Shown here one piece after another: positions 9,997 through 18,038 of a stretch of DNA of 64,000 bases (the stretch's first letter is position 1; every line of letters begins with the position of its first letter). The translations under genes and the position numbers were made by a program. The notes below the pieces were generated by a model. That model did no database searches. It worked only from the letters and a program-made list of their open reading frames with translations, and had not been told where the DNA came from. The DNA is from Clostridium cadaveris (lineage in GTDB: Bacteria; Bacillota; Clostridia; Clostridiales; Clostridiaceae): the NCBI RefSeq assembly GCF_020911725.1, contig NZ_CP076620.1, positions 2,236,501 through 2,300,500 on the forward strand. The letters run 5' to 3'.

Positions 9997-10026
9997 ATTA
10001 TGGCACAAATAAGATGATTTTGTCAA
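9997..10026 (-). promoter_or_regulatory. Sigma-A-type promoter of the XRE-hsd operon
   Basis: The minus strand shows TTGACA (10021-10026), an 18-base spacer and CATAAT (9997-10002), 41 bases upstream of the XRE start codon. Confidence 0.7.
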
Positions 10027-10198
10027 TATATCTGGTTTATAACCACTGAGTAAGATTTTTTATAGGATTTTTTATAGATTCTTTTAGTTTTTGTATCACT
10101 TTAACAATCCTATCTCTACAACCTACCCAATTTCAATCCTGTCAACTCAACCCTGTGGCTTTCTATCCTTGGATATGCTTAGTTCTTGTCTTACAAAG

Positions 10199-10236
10199 AA
10201 AAATCCGAGCGCCGGAATTTATACTCCGACCCTCGG
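10199..10236 (-). terminator. Terminator after the serine recombinase gene
   Basis: Minus strand: CCGAGGGTCGGAG, loop, then TTCCGGCGCTCGG forms an imperfect stem followed by ATTTTT. It lies 30 bases past the recombinase stop. The stretch 10027-10198 holds no gene; it is AT-rich and is a plausible place for the left ICE junction. Confidence 0.65.
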
Positions 10237-10266
10237 AAAATCCATATTTCAAGCATTTTTGCTTAC

Positions 10267-11943
10267 TTACTTATCAACTCTTGACATCAATACTACCGTC
10301 TCAACAGTATTACCTTTTTCCCACAAAAGCCGCCTTACCTCTTGACCATCCCGATATATTGGGAAATTAAACTCTATCGACTTCAAAGGCTGCTCTGACT
10401 CCCCATTTGGATATATCTGAATTTCTTTTATGAGATAAGTAATAAGGCTTTTCTTTTCCTCGTCACTTATTATATCATAGAGCTTTCCGAAATTCAGCAT
10501 AAGCTTGTAAATATTATCCAGAGTGATTGTTTCCATTTCGATAGAACTTTTTCTCAGCTTTGCATCTTCAATCCGTTCTTCCAACTCTACAATCGTATCA
10601 TACAAGGCATCAAGTCTTAAAGTCATGTCGTGGATTTTTCTTTCTCTGAAGCGGGTATCAACAGGCAGATTATCAATTTCTCTCTCCAGACGTGCTTTGT
10701 TCAAATCAACTTCTTTCAGCTTACTCTCGTAATTGGCAAGTTCCTTATCAATAGCTGTTGTATCGGTCTGTACGCCAATACGCTTTTCAATCTCTTTTGC
10801 AAAATACTTATCGCTTACCAATTCCTTAACAGCTTCAATTACAAGTGGCTCAATATCTGTTTTTCTTAGCGATGCTTTATAATCACAATGATGTCCTCGC
10901 TCCTGCTTATTTCTACCACAAATATAATAGTAAACCTCTTTGTATGTGCCGTCTTTATTTGTCCAAGCGTGTTTGTTCGTATACATTGAACTTCCACAAA
11001 GGGGACACTTTAATATCCCCGTCAAAAGGTGTGATCTATCCTTACCGATTTTGGATGGCTGTTTAATTCCTGTTGCCATACGCTTTGCGTGAACCTTTTG
11101 CCACAATTCCTCGCTGATAATTCCTTCATGTTGTCCATCTTCCAGAATGTAATCCTCTGCATGAACCTGCTTATATTCATTTTTTGTACCTTTTACCTTT
11201 TCTCGTGTTCTTCTGCCATAAGCAATCTTTCCACAATAAACAGGATTGTCTAATATCAACCGTATAAAATGACTGCTCCAAGTTTCCAATGTGCCGTTCT
11301 GACGAGGTATCTTCTTTATACCTTGAAGATTAAGATATTTTGCTACTCCGCCAAGTCCTATATCAGAATTAGCAAATTTATCAAATATAATTCTGATTGC
11401 TTCAGCTTCCGTTTCTTCTATCAAGAGCTGATTGTCTTTCAGATAATATCCGTATGGTGCAAATCCACCATTCCACCCACCTTGTCGTGCTTTTTCTCTC
11501 CGTCCATTCATTGTCTGTTCAATGATATTTTCTCTTTCTATTTCTGCAACCGCAGACAAAACAGAGATTAAAAGTTTTCCACTTGTCTGTGACGAGTCAA
11601 TTCCTTCTTCAATACAAATAAGATTTATTCCATAAGATTGCACAAACTCTAATGAATTTAGAATATCCGCTGCATTTCTTCCGAAACGGGAAAGTTTGTA
11701 AACCAGAATATAATCTATCTCCAATCCGTTTTTTATATCGGAAAGCATTTTCTTAAATGCGGGTCGTCCTTCAATAGATTTTCCTGATTTACCTGCATCC
11801 TCATAGATACCGACAATTTCCATTTCTTCTCGGTCAGCAAAGCGTTTTAAGCTGTTCTTCTGTCCTTCAAGGCTATATCCGTCCACCTGCATCTCGGTAC
11901 TTACTCTTGGATACAGGACACATTTCTTTCCTTCTCTGTTCAT
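10267..11943 (-). CDS. Large serine recombinase (ICE integrase/excisionase)
   Basis: A 558-residue site-specific recombinase that would integrate and excise the element. The resolvase domain (1-150) carries the nucleophile context YPRVST (Ser15). It is followed by the recombinase DNA-binding domain (about 165-270), a zinc ribbon (CPLCGSS ... YICGRNKQERGHHC, about 300-345) and a coiled coil (about 390-450). This architecture is shared with TndX/TnpX and the recombinases of CTn5-type elements. The start has GGAGGTGGTACG before ATG. No separate excision factor was recognised. Its location at one end of the conjugation backbone fits an ICE integration module. Confidence 0.94.
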   Translation of the reverse strand: MNREGKKCVLYPRVSTEMQVDGYSLEGQKNSLKRFADREEMEIVGIYEDAGKSGKSIEGRPAFKKMLSDIKNGLEIDYILVYKLSRFGRNAADILNSLEFVQSYGINLICIEEGIDSSQTSGKLLISVLSAVAEIERENIIEQTMNGRREKARQGGWNGGFAPYGYYLKDNQLLIEETEAEAIRIIFDKFANSDIGLGGVAKYLNLQGIKKIPRQNGTLETWSSHFIRLILDNPVYCGKIAYGRRTREKVKGTKNEYKQVHAEDYILEDGQHEGIISEELWQKVHAKRMATGIKQPSKIGKDRSHLLTGILKCPLCGSSMYTNKHAWTNKDGTYKEVYYYICGRNKQERGHHCDYKASLRKTDIEPLVIEAVKELVSDKYFAKEIEKRIGVQTDTTAIDKELANYESKLKEVDLNKARLEREIDNLPVDTRFRERKIHDMTLRLDALYDTIVELEERIEDAKLRKSSIEMETITLDNIYKLMLNFGKLYDIISDEEKKSLITYLIKEIQIYPNGESEQPLKSIEFNFPIYRDGQEVRRLLWEKGNTVETVVLMSRVDK

Positions 11944-11995
11944 CGTACCACCTCCATAATTTTATAGGGAAATGTGATATGTAAGGCTGCGTAGC

Positions 11996-12148
11996 TTACG
12001 CAGCACAATCCAATTCCTGCAAAACTGTCTTTCCGTACTTTTCAACTATCTGTACCATAATATTGATAAATGAATTGAATACTTCGTTTTCATCTTGCAT
12101 CTGTTTACTTTGCAATTCGGAATTTTGGATATATTTTTCATTTCCCAT
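11996..12148 (-). CDS. Small 50-residue protein upstream of the recombinase
   Basis: A short acidic/helical protein (MGNEKYIQNSEL..., ending LQELDCAA) with a strong GGAGGT ribosome site seven bases before its ATG. It lies 52 bases before the recombinase in the same direction. No family recognised. Position suggests a role with, or translation linked to, the recombinase (for example a directionality or regulatory peptide), but nothing in the sequence proves it. Confidence 0.55.
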   Translation of the reverse strand: MGNEKYIQNSELQSKQMQDENEVFNSFINIMVQIVEKYGKTVLQELDCAA

Positions 12149-12173
12149 AATGAGTACCTCCGCTATAAAACAA

Positions 12174-12212
12174 GCGGCTGTACTCTAATTATAGAAATAC
12201 AGCCGCATTTTT
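12174..12212. terminator. Bidirectional-looking terminator between mazF and the recombinase unit
   Basis: A perfect nine-base stem GCGGCTGTA/TACAGCCGC with a 15-base loop. It is followed by ATTTTT on the plus strand and by CTTGTTTT on the minus strand, so it would end the mazF transcript. Confidence 0.7.
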
Positions 12213-12244
12213 ACCAATGTGCAAATTTATTCTTCTCGCCCTTT

Positions 12245-12616
12245 TTACACATCTGTTGCCTTTATTTTCTCCAATGCAACACTAATAGCAAGAGCCTTAT
12301 CAACCCTTGTCACCATATCATCTGGTATCATTCCTAAGTACTGTTCTAATCGCTGTTTATCAATCGTTCGCACCTGTTCAAGCAAAATAATTGAGTTCTT
12401 ATCCAATCCCTCAAAGTTATTGATTAGAGTGTGTGTCGGCAGTTTTGCTTTGGTGCTTATTCTGCTTGTGATAGGTGCGACAATGACCGTAGGACTGTGC
12501 TTATTACCGACATCGTTTGAAATAATAAGTACAGGTCGCCTGCCACCTTGCTCCGAGCCGATAACGGGATTTAAGTTTGCGTAGTAAATATCCCCACGCT
12601 TGATTTTTCTTTCCAT
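12245..12616 (-). CDS. MazF/PemK-type toxin (mRNA interferase)
   Basis: A 123-residue protein with the classic N-terminus [20 protein letters not shown] followed by RPVLIISND, and the PITS segment of the MazF/PemK fold. Members cut single-stranded RNA at short sequences. No MazE-like antitoxin ORF is visible immediately upstream, where the genes are usually paired. It may be an orphan used for regulation, or the partner may be very small or elsewhere. The start has GGGAGG at suitable spacing. Confidence 0.88.
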   Translation of the reverse strand: MERKIKRGDIYYANLNPVIGSEQGGRRPVLIISNDVGNKHSPTVIVAPITSRISTKAKLPTHTLINNFEGLDKNSIILLEQVRTIDKQRLEQYLGMIPDDMVTRVDKALAISVALEKIKATDV

Positions 12617-12641
12617 TATGTTTGACCTCCCAATTTTATTT

Positions 12642-12670
12642 AGGCAGATATGTTCTGCCTATGTAGGCAG
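12642..12670 (-). promoter_or_regulatory. Triple inverted-repeat cluster before mazF
   Basis: Three alternating copies of one hexamer occur: AGGCAG (12642), CTGCCT (12655) and AGGCAG (12665). Either neighbouring pair can form a hairpin. They lie just upstream of the mazF ribosome site, so they could be an operator or an alternative mRNA structure; function is inferred. Confidence 0.45.
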
Positions 12671-13201
12671 CCAAACAAAAGGAAGTATTTATGGTCTGGA
12701 GAAGATTAACAAAATCTCTGTTCTTATGACCGCCTTTCGTTTGGCTGATATGATAGAAGCATTTCAACTTGTCCTCGACACCCCGAAATGCTATGGGAAG
12801 TCGCCAAACGGTCAGCAGCGAACTGACGCCACGGGAGTTCCACCCCAACTGTCGTTCTGACAGAGCCGCCCTCATTGCCTGCGACGGTTTTTTCACGCTC
12901 GGACTGTGACTGAACGGGAATATCATTATCCTCTTTGTGGGTTATGGCGAAATCGGGAGCTGCCCGATATTTTGAGTCGGTAAAGATAGGCTCACCACCT
13001 TTCAATCGCTCGCTGCCGCTTGGCAGGTCGTGGCGTACCGCTGCACACGCTTATGCTCATCACAATCACAAAGAGAAAGTATTTGGCGAATGGGTATTCG
13101 GTTGTCAAGGAGCAATCCCGTTTTCGCCACACAAAGGAAAACAGGGCAAGAGTTTTTTGTCCTCTCACCCTGTAGCCCGTGGTAATATTCAATTTTCCCC
13201 T
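12671..13201. other. Unassigned stretch between the sigma-like gene and mazF
   Basis: About 530 bases with no gene I can support. Short frames exist on both strands (for example a 93-codon minus frame at 12724-13005), but none has a convincing start, ribosome site or known family. GC content is like the ICE backbone. It may be a decayed gene or a long regulatory region. Confidence 0.4.
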
Positions 13202-13630
13202 CTACTCAAAAAACTTTTTTAATTTTTCTTTGAGCCTATCCATTCTTCTGTAAACAGCTTTTTCAGTAATATCCAGATACACCGCAATTTCACGGGTTGA
13301 ATATCCTTGTATCTTCATAAAAGCAATCTGCAATGTAAGCCTGTCCACCTTAATCAAAACTTGATAGAGGTGCTGATTTTCGATGCTGTCCAGAAAATCC
13401 TCAATCGTTTTGACTTCGGGCTGTGTAGTATCTTCAGCAAGCTCGTCAAGATATGTACCTGTTTCCTGCACTCGTTGATAATACCGTCTGTCTGAATTAA
13501 AAATCGCCCAATCGTGAACACGGAGCTTTTCTATATCGTCCTCATTAACCCCCAAGCTCCGTAACTGCTTTTCCTCCGCTTCTTTCCAGAGCCGCCATTT
13601 CTTTTCTTCTCTGGCTTTGTTGTAAGCCAT
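13202..13630 (-). CDS. Sigma-70 region-4-like DNA-binding protein
   Basis: A 142-residue protein starting at the ATG at 13630 (MAYNKAREEKKW) with GGAGGT seven bases before it. The C-terminal 60 residues form a sigma-70 region-4-type HTH (QGYSTREIAVYLDITEKAV). No region 2 is visible, so it is not a full sigma factor. Such proteins lie in the control region of Tn916/Tn1549-type elements and are thought to influence transfer-gene expression; the role here is inferred. Confidence 0.75.
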   Translation of the reverse strand: MAYNKAREEKKWRLWKEAEEKQLRSLGVNEDDIEKLRVHDWAIFNSDRRYYQRVQETGTYLDELAEDTTQPEVKTIEDFLDSIENQHLYQVLIKVDRLTLQIAFMKIQGYSTREIAVYLDITEKAVYRRMDRLKEKLKKFFE

Positions 13631-13642
13631 AATGTGTACCTC

Positions 13643-13674
13643 CAATCTGAATTCCTTTGAGAAAATTCAGATTG
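13643..13674 (-). promoter_or_regulatory. Hairpin abutting the ribosome site of the sigma-like gene
   Basis: A perfect 11-bp inverted repeat (CAATCTGAATT/AATTCAGATTG, 10-base loop) ends within the GGAGGT ribosome site of the gene at 13630. In mRNA it could limit ribosome access or serve as a processing site. Confidence 0.55.
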
Positions 13675-13737
13675 AGGTGGGCTACGACATCCAACTCCAG
13701 AAGCAGGCTTCTCCTGCGTTACGATAAAAAACGACAA

Positions 13738-15587
13738 ATTGAGTAGGGGAGATTTTCTCTCCCCTCTCACACCACCGTACATGCCGTTCGGCATACGGCG
13801 GTTCAACATAACTTCAAAGCATGACGCTCATTGTAATAGTCAAGACAGCTTATAAGCCCTGCTCTGGTTAATACGTCTTTTGAGATTGCCCTGGCAACGC
13901 ATGTCTTTGTCGCGATCCAGTAATAGCGGTCTCCACAATACGCCGTCAGCCTTGCTAGGTCTTTTCCGATTCCCAGCTTCTGCAATCCCCATTGGCGTTT
14001 CTTCCGCACTTTCCACTGTTTCCAGATGATGACTCTGAATCTTGTTCTTAAATGTGCGTCTATCTCTGTCATTGCTGTTTTCATAGAGCCAAGGGCATAG
14101 TAGTTAATCCACCCTCTTGTCACCTGATTGATTTTCTCAATCTTACTCGTGACTGTTCCCGGCATTTTCCTACAGGTCAATCCTTTCAATCTGTCTTTGA
14201 ACTTCTTCACAGATTCCTGATGGGGTCTGCACTTCCATTCCTTCATCTTGCTGTCTTTGTAGAACCCAAAACCTAGATACTTTAGCTTCATCGGTCTTGT
14301 GATGTGGGTCTTGGTCATGTTGACCTTTAACCCCAGTTTCCTCTGTATCCAGTCCGGTACCGTCCCCATGACTCTTTTTGCACTCGATTCGCTTTTGACC
14401 GCTATCACACAATCATCTGCGTATCTTGTGAACCGCAGTCCTCTTGCTTCCAGTTCTTTATCCAATTCATTTAACATGATGTTTGACAGCAATGGCGACA
14501 GATTTCCTCCCTGCGGGGTTCCGCGTTTTGTTTCCTCATATCCTTGCGTTGTCATGACTCCTGCTTTCAGATACTTACGGATTAAGGATTCTGTATCGCC
14601 ATCGTTGATAATGTCATGAACCAGACTCATCAACTTGTCCTGCGGTACATTATCGAAAAATTTCTCCAAGTCGATGTCCACAATCCATTCATATCCCTCG
14701 TTTAGATATACGAGCAGTTGCCTGATTGCCATTTCACAGCTCTTGCTCGGTCTGAAACCATAACTCCACTCTGAAAACAAAGGCTCACACATTGGACTTA
14801 TCACCTGTACGATGCCTTGTTGTATTACCCTGTCCATTACCGTAGGGATTCCGAGTTTTCTCATTCCGCCGTTTGACTTAGGTATCTCCACCCTCCTGAC
14901 TGGCTGGGGCTTGTACTCCCTGTTCCTGATCTGATTCCTGATACTTTCCCAATTCTCTTTGATATGATCGCCAAGTTCTTCGACTGATACACCGTCTACT
15001 CCTCCTGCGCCTTTATTGGCACAGACTCTCTTGTATGCAGTGTTCATGTTGTCTTTGGACAGTATCTTTTCCAACAGTTCTGACATTGCCTTGTGTGCTT
15101 TCTCCTTTCCGTTCCCATGGATTCGCCCTAAGTTGTGCAGTACCTGCTCATTTACGTTTTGCCCTTCCTGCTGTCAGGTATTCCATGGGGCATACATTTG
15201 ATTACACGGTTACATTGTTCAGCCCTTCAGCAACTCCCATTTCAGGGCTTTACCTACTATGGCTTCTGCTGACTTCTCACAGTTCGTTGTTACTACGGTA
15301 TTTCCCCGCCTGTGAGACCTCACGGGATAAGCCTGCCAATCTTTCCTCGTCTACCTGCCTGATTTACACACATGGGTTACGGTTGCCTTTCGGACTTCAC
15401 TGTCTCGCGCCAGCTTATCCGCCATGTGTGCCTTATATCAGATTTCTGTTCGTCAGGCTACGATTTCGCTATCCCTTCTTCTCGCTTGCACCTCACGATG
15501 TAGACCTTGGGAGTCGCTATGGGGTTCGTCGGCAACTACGCCCCTTGTGGACTTTCACCACAGACTGACGGCATGCCCGTCATACAC
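13738..15587 (-). mobile_element. Group IIC intron (intron boundaries inferred)
   Basis: On the minus strand the intron starts GTGTATGACGGG directly after the T-run of a terminator hairpin, the usual insertion site of class C introns. The conserved GGTGAAAGTCC segment follows near 15555. After the ORF, domain V (about 13768-13800, ending GTACGGTGG) and a domain VI hairpin (13741-13766) lead to a 3' end near 13738. Length is about 1.85 kb. The plus-strand frames here are shadows of the structured RNA. Confidence 0.8.
13803..15086 (-). CDS. ltrA: Group IIC intron-encoded reverse transcriptase/maturase
   Basis: A 427-residue protein with reverse transcriptase blocks (GIPTVMDRVIQQ, YGFRPSKSC, DLEKFFDNV, GTPQGGNLSPLLSN, active site RYADDC) and a maturase/X domain (group II intron maturase, about 300-400). 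No HNH endonuclease domain follows, as is usual for class C. The catalytic YADD is intact and the frame is unbroken, so the element may be active. Confidence 0.95.
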   Translation of the reverse strand: MSELLEKILSKDNMNTAYKRVCANKGAGGVDGVSVEELGDHIKENWESIRNQIRNREYKPQPVRRVEIPKSNGGMRKLGIPTVMDRVIQQGIVQVISPMCEPLFSEWSYGFRPSKSCEMAIRQLLVYLNEGYEWIVDIDLEKFFDNVPQDKLMSLVHDIINDGDTESLIRKYLKAGVMTTQGYEETKRGTPQGGNLSPLLSNIMLNELDKELEARGLRFTRYADDCVIAVKSESSAKRVMGTVPDWIQRKLGLKVNMTKTHITRPMKLKYLGFGFYKDSKMKEWKCRPHQESVKKFKDRLKGLTCRKMPGTVTSKIEKINQVTRGWINYYALGSMKTAMTEIDAHLRTRFRVIIWKQWKVRKKRQWGLQKLGIGKDLARLTAYCGDRYYWIATKTCVARAISKDVLTRAGLISCLDYYNERHALKLC

Positions 15588-15620
15588 AAAAAGCCGCAAA
15601 GGTGCTAAGACCTCTACGGC
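15588..15620 (-). terminator. Terminator/attenuator hairpin invaded by the group IIC intron
   Basis: GCCGTAGAGGT, loop, ACCTTTGCGGC followed by TTTTT, with the intron starting immediately after the T-run. It lies between a leader-peptide-like ORF and the sigma-like gene, so before intron entry it may have been an attenuator. The rest of 15588-15718 shows no supported gene. Confidence 0.7.
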
Positions 15621-15717
15621 AATACGCATAATTATCTCTATGATATGGATATATGACTTCTACTTGGAAAGTAGAAAAGTGCCACGAGCAAGCAAGGCTT
15701 TTTTTAATAAGTTATCC

Positions 15718-15792
15718 TCACTTCTGCGTGACACTATGTAAATAACTGCTGCTTCTGATAAGCAGCGTGGTGGTCGTGCTTGACCAACACAT
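15718..15792 (-). CDS. Possible 24-codon leader peptide
   Basis: ATG at 15792 with GGAGG seven bases upstream; that GGAGG is the 3' arm of the hairpin at 15793-15829. The peptide begins MCWSS and is rich in Thr and Ser. It precedes a terminator-like hairpin (15588-15620) and the sigma-like gene, a layout typical of attenuation, but it may equally be chance. Confidence 0.4.
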   Translation of the reverse strand: MCWSSTTTTLLIRSSSYLHSVTQK

Positions 15793-15829
15793 AAAAATCC
15801 CTCCAAACTCGAAAACGGGTTTAGAGGGC
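15793..15829 (-). promoter_or_regulatory. Hairpin sequestering a ribosome site, terminator-like
   Basis: CCCTCTAAACCCG, TTTT loop, CGAGTTTGGAGGG, then ATTTTT. It looks like an intrinsic terminator whose 3' arm also contains the GGAGG of the small ORF starting at 15792. Confidence 0.6.
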
Positions 15830-15856
15830 AGTTGGAATTTTATTTGGGCGTGACAA

Positions 15857-15893
15857 AGCCGCCCACCAAAGCACCGTTTTTTTATTTGGTGGG
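15857..15893 (-). terminator. Terminator-like hairpin after the GntR-type gene
   Basis: A ten-base stem GCCCACCAAA/TTTGGTGGGC surrounds an A/T-rich loop just after the stop codon of the regulator gene at 15919. The T-run is poor on the minus strand, so it may be an mRNA 3'-end or partial terminator. Confidence 0.5.
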
Positions 15894-15918
15894 CTGATGC
15901 CTTTCTATTAATAGTTCT

Positions 15919-16464
15919 TTATTGATGACAACTTAGCTTATCGCAGTAATTTTGTAACTGTTCAATAGCTTCGGATTTGCTAAATCCCAATGCAAACATC
16001 TTGCTCAAATATGAGCAACAAAGTTCTTTAATGGCATTTTGCTTTACCTGCTGTATGCAATCATAATCTTGCGTAACAGAATACTTTCCGCCCTTAGAGC
16101 AAATAATGAGGTGTTCTTGTTTTACCGCCTTATAAGATTTCAAAACGGTATTTGGATTGATATGTAGTATTTCAGCCATTTCACGAACAGACGGAATACT
16201 ATCCCCATAGGAAAGCTCATTACTCAAAATATCATATATCAGCTTCTGGATAAGTTGTCTGGAAATAGGGGTTATGTCGTGAAACGCCCATTTTTCATAA
16301 TTCATTTTTTCCTCCAACAATCGTAAAATTTCATCCGTAGAAGTCCATAAAATAAAAATAAGCATAAGCAATATGCCAACTGGTATTAGCAGTATTCCGA
16401 TTAGGATCACGCTGATACCAGTTATGGTATAAGATAGGCATTTTCTGAAATACAAGCCTGTCAT
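15919..16464 (-). CDS. GntR/YtrA-type regulator with an N-terminal membrane segment
   Basis: In full the frame gives 181 residues: a hydrophobic stretch at about 14-40 and then a GntR winged helix (residues about 65-125, SVREMAEILHINPNTVLKSY). Two starts are plausible. The ATG at 16464 overlaps the previous stop as ATGA, which suits coupling and gives a membrane-anchored regulator. The ATG at 16305 has a strong TTGGAGG site and gives a 128-residue soluble YtrA-like regulator. It ends the ABC-transporter operon and probably represses it. Confidence 0.8.
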   Translation of the reverse strand: MTGLYFRKCLSYTITGISVILIGILLIPVGILLMLIFILWTSTDEILRLLEEKMNYEKWAFHDITPISRQLIQKLIYDILSNELSYGDSIPSVREMAEILHINPNTVLKSYKAVKQEHLIICSKGGKYSVTQDYDCIQQVKQNAIKELCCSYLSKMFALGFSKSEAIEQLQNYCDKLSCHQ

Positions 16465-16943
16465 TCTACGGTCAACGTCAGAGTACCTCTAAAATCTTCC
16501 CCTTTAAGGACGATATAGTTATCTCCAGACGAGATAGTGTACTCCTTTGTGTCCTCTGAATTGTCATTCGCAATCGTATATTCATCATTACCTGCAATCC
16601 AATACAACTCAGCCGTACCTTCATCTATACTTAATGTATAGGTCACTTTCAGTTGATTACCGTTTTCTCGTTCCAAAGCAGTCCCGCCGAAAATAAATTC
16701 TTTTCCGTTAAAGCCATCATAGGTAGCAGTATAAGTACCTGTATATGCGTCATCACCCTCGGTCTTTTCACCTTGCAGGTCTTTTGCTTTTGTCAATGCG
16801 TGTTTACTGTATGATTGCATCCAACTATCCCAACCATCAATCAGCTTATCTGTCAAATTTCCATTATTATGATTGGAGCTACACCCTGCAACACAAAAAG
16901 TCAAACACAACACCAGTATTAAAGAGATAAATATTTTTCTCAT
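16461..16943 (-). CDS. Lipoprotein of the ABC-transporter operon
   Basis: A 160-residue protein with a lipoprotein signal peptide (hydrophobic 5-17, lipobox VAGC with Cys21) and a beta-rich acidic body. It lies between a small membrane protein and the GntR gene in the six-gene minus-strand operon. By position it may be an immunity-type lipoprotein, like those that accompany lantibiotic-protection ABC transporters; no family is recognised from sequence. Confidence 0.75.
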   Translation of the reverse strand: MRKIFISLILVLCLTFCVAGCSSNHNNGNLTDKLIDGWDSWMQSYSKHALTKAKDLQGEKTEGDDAYTGTYTATYDGFNGKEFIFGGTALERENGNQLKVTYTLSIDEGTAELYWIAGNDEYTIANDNSEDTKEYTISSGDNYIVLKGEDFRGTLTLTVE

Positions 16944-16958
16944 AATAAGAATACCTCT

Positions 16959-17255
16959 CTATTGAATAAAGTTAAGGAATACTGCAAGTGCAAGAATACC
17001 GCATATAAGCAATATCCATAGGCTACTAATAACCATCCCAATAATGTTTACAACACTTCTGCTATCGTGATTTTTAACACAGACAACGGATAGTGCAAAC
17101 CCAACCAATACAGATACTATATTTGCACCTGCCCAGACCGAACGCACTCCATCAGACAATGTAATGTTCAGCAGGGATGGGATAAAAGTTGTCAACGGCA
17201 ATATACTAATGACAATTGCTGCTATACTCAGTTTTTTTAATTTTTTATTTTCCAT
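16959..17255 (-). CDS. Small three-helix membrane protein
   Basis: A 98-residue protein with predicted membrane segments at about 9-27, 42-60 and 72-96. It sits eight bases after the second permease gene, in the same operon. No recognised family; probably an accessory of the transporter. Confidence 0.65.
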   Translation of the reverse strand: MENKKLKKLSIAAIVISILPLTTFIPSLLNITLSDGVRSVWAGANIVSVLVGFALSVVCVKNHDSRSVVNIIGMVISSLWILLICGILALAVFLNFIQ

Positions 17256-17262
17256 AATCGTA

Positions 17263-18027
17263 TTACCTCATTTCTTTTTTTCCAAAGCGTGTTACCGCCA
17301 CTATAAGTACCGAAGTAAAAATCAATATCGCACATGGTAAAAACGGAAATAGCTGAAAAGCTGTACTCTCACTTCCTACGCTGAAATCATGTAAAGAACA
17401 CGAAACCAAATAGCCGCTATAACAATAGGGATAAGCAATCCAAAGTGGTGTATTCGCTACTAAGACACTGGGAATAACCAACAATAGATTCAATCCGACA
17501 GAAAGTAGCGTCTTGCTAAACAATACTGTAATTGCCCACATGATTGCTATACTCGGAAGCATAGTAAGAAACAGGCCAACGCTCCATTTCAGCAAATACA
17601 TGATAGGTAATGCTTCCGTAATTCCTGCACTTTTCGTTGCAATCAATCCTGCAACAACAAATACACCAAGAAACACAACCATTTCCATGAACAAATAGAA
17701 TAGCAACACACAAAATTTTGCGGCAGAAAGTGCATATCGGCTAACAGGCAACGCCAACATTTTTAATATTCCGTTGTTTCCCGTTTCACGTCCAGCAAGC
17801 ATTACGCAAACAACAATCATACTAAATGGGAGTAAATAATAGGCATATACTAATGCACTTTGAATAAACATTGCCGCCCAGGCATTGGTGTATTCGGGTG
17901 TAAAATAGCTTTGCAGATTTGCGACACCAGAAACTACTACCAATATCGGAGCAATGAAAATCAGAGGAACAATTTTACTTCTCTTAACTTTCATAAATTC
18001 AATTTTAAGTAATTCTAAAAAACTCAT
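17263..18027 (-). CDS. ABC-2-type permease, lantibiotic-protection type (second subunit)
   Basis: A 254-residue integral membrane protein with six predicted helices and the N-terminus MSFLELLKIEFMKVKRSKIV typical of the MutE/EpiE/MutG permease group. These permeases pair with a NisF-type ATPase and move antimicrobial peptides away from the membrane. It follows the first permease with 11 bases between them. The substrate is not visible from sequence. Confidence 0.82.
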   Translation of the reverse strand: MSFLELLKIEFMKVKRSKIVPLIFIAPILVVVSGVANLQSYFTPEYTNAWAAMFIQSALVYAYYLLPFSMIVVCVMLAGRETGNNGILKMLALPVSRYALSAAKFCVLLFYLFMEMVVFLGVFVVAGLIATKSAGITEALPIMYLLKWSVGLFLTMLPSIAIMWAITVLFSKTLLSVGLNLLLVIPSVLVANTPLWIAYPYCYSGYLVSCSLHDFSVGSESTAFQLFPFLPCAILIFTSVLIVAVTRFGKKEMR

Positions 18028-18038
18028 ATCGGCACCTC

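Noticed and set aside
10091-10370. Short plus-strand frames at the recombinase 3' end
   Set aside because: Antisense to the recombinase C-terminus and its terminator; no family and no ribosome site.
12724-13005. 93-codon minus-strand frame in the control region
   Set aside because: Begins with a non-ATG codon and no ribosome site; no recognisable family; overlapping frames of similar length on both strands.
13531-13809. 92-codon minus-strand frame across intron domain V/VI
   Set aside because: Covers intron RNA and the 3' exon; the sequence is explained by domain structure and by the sigma-like gene in another frame.
15035-15568. 177-codon plus-strand frame
   Set aside because: Lies antisense across the structured RNA of the group IIC intron and the start of its reverse transcriptase; cysteine/leucine-rich shadow.
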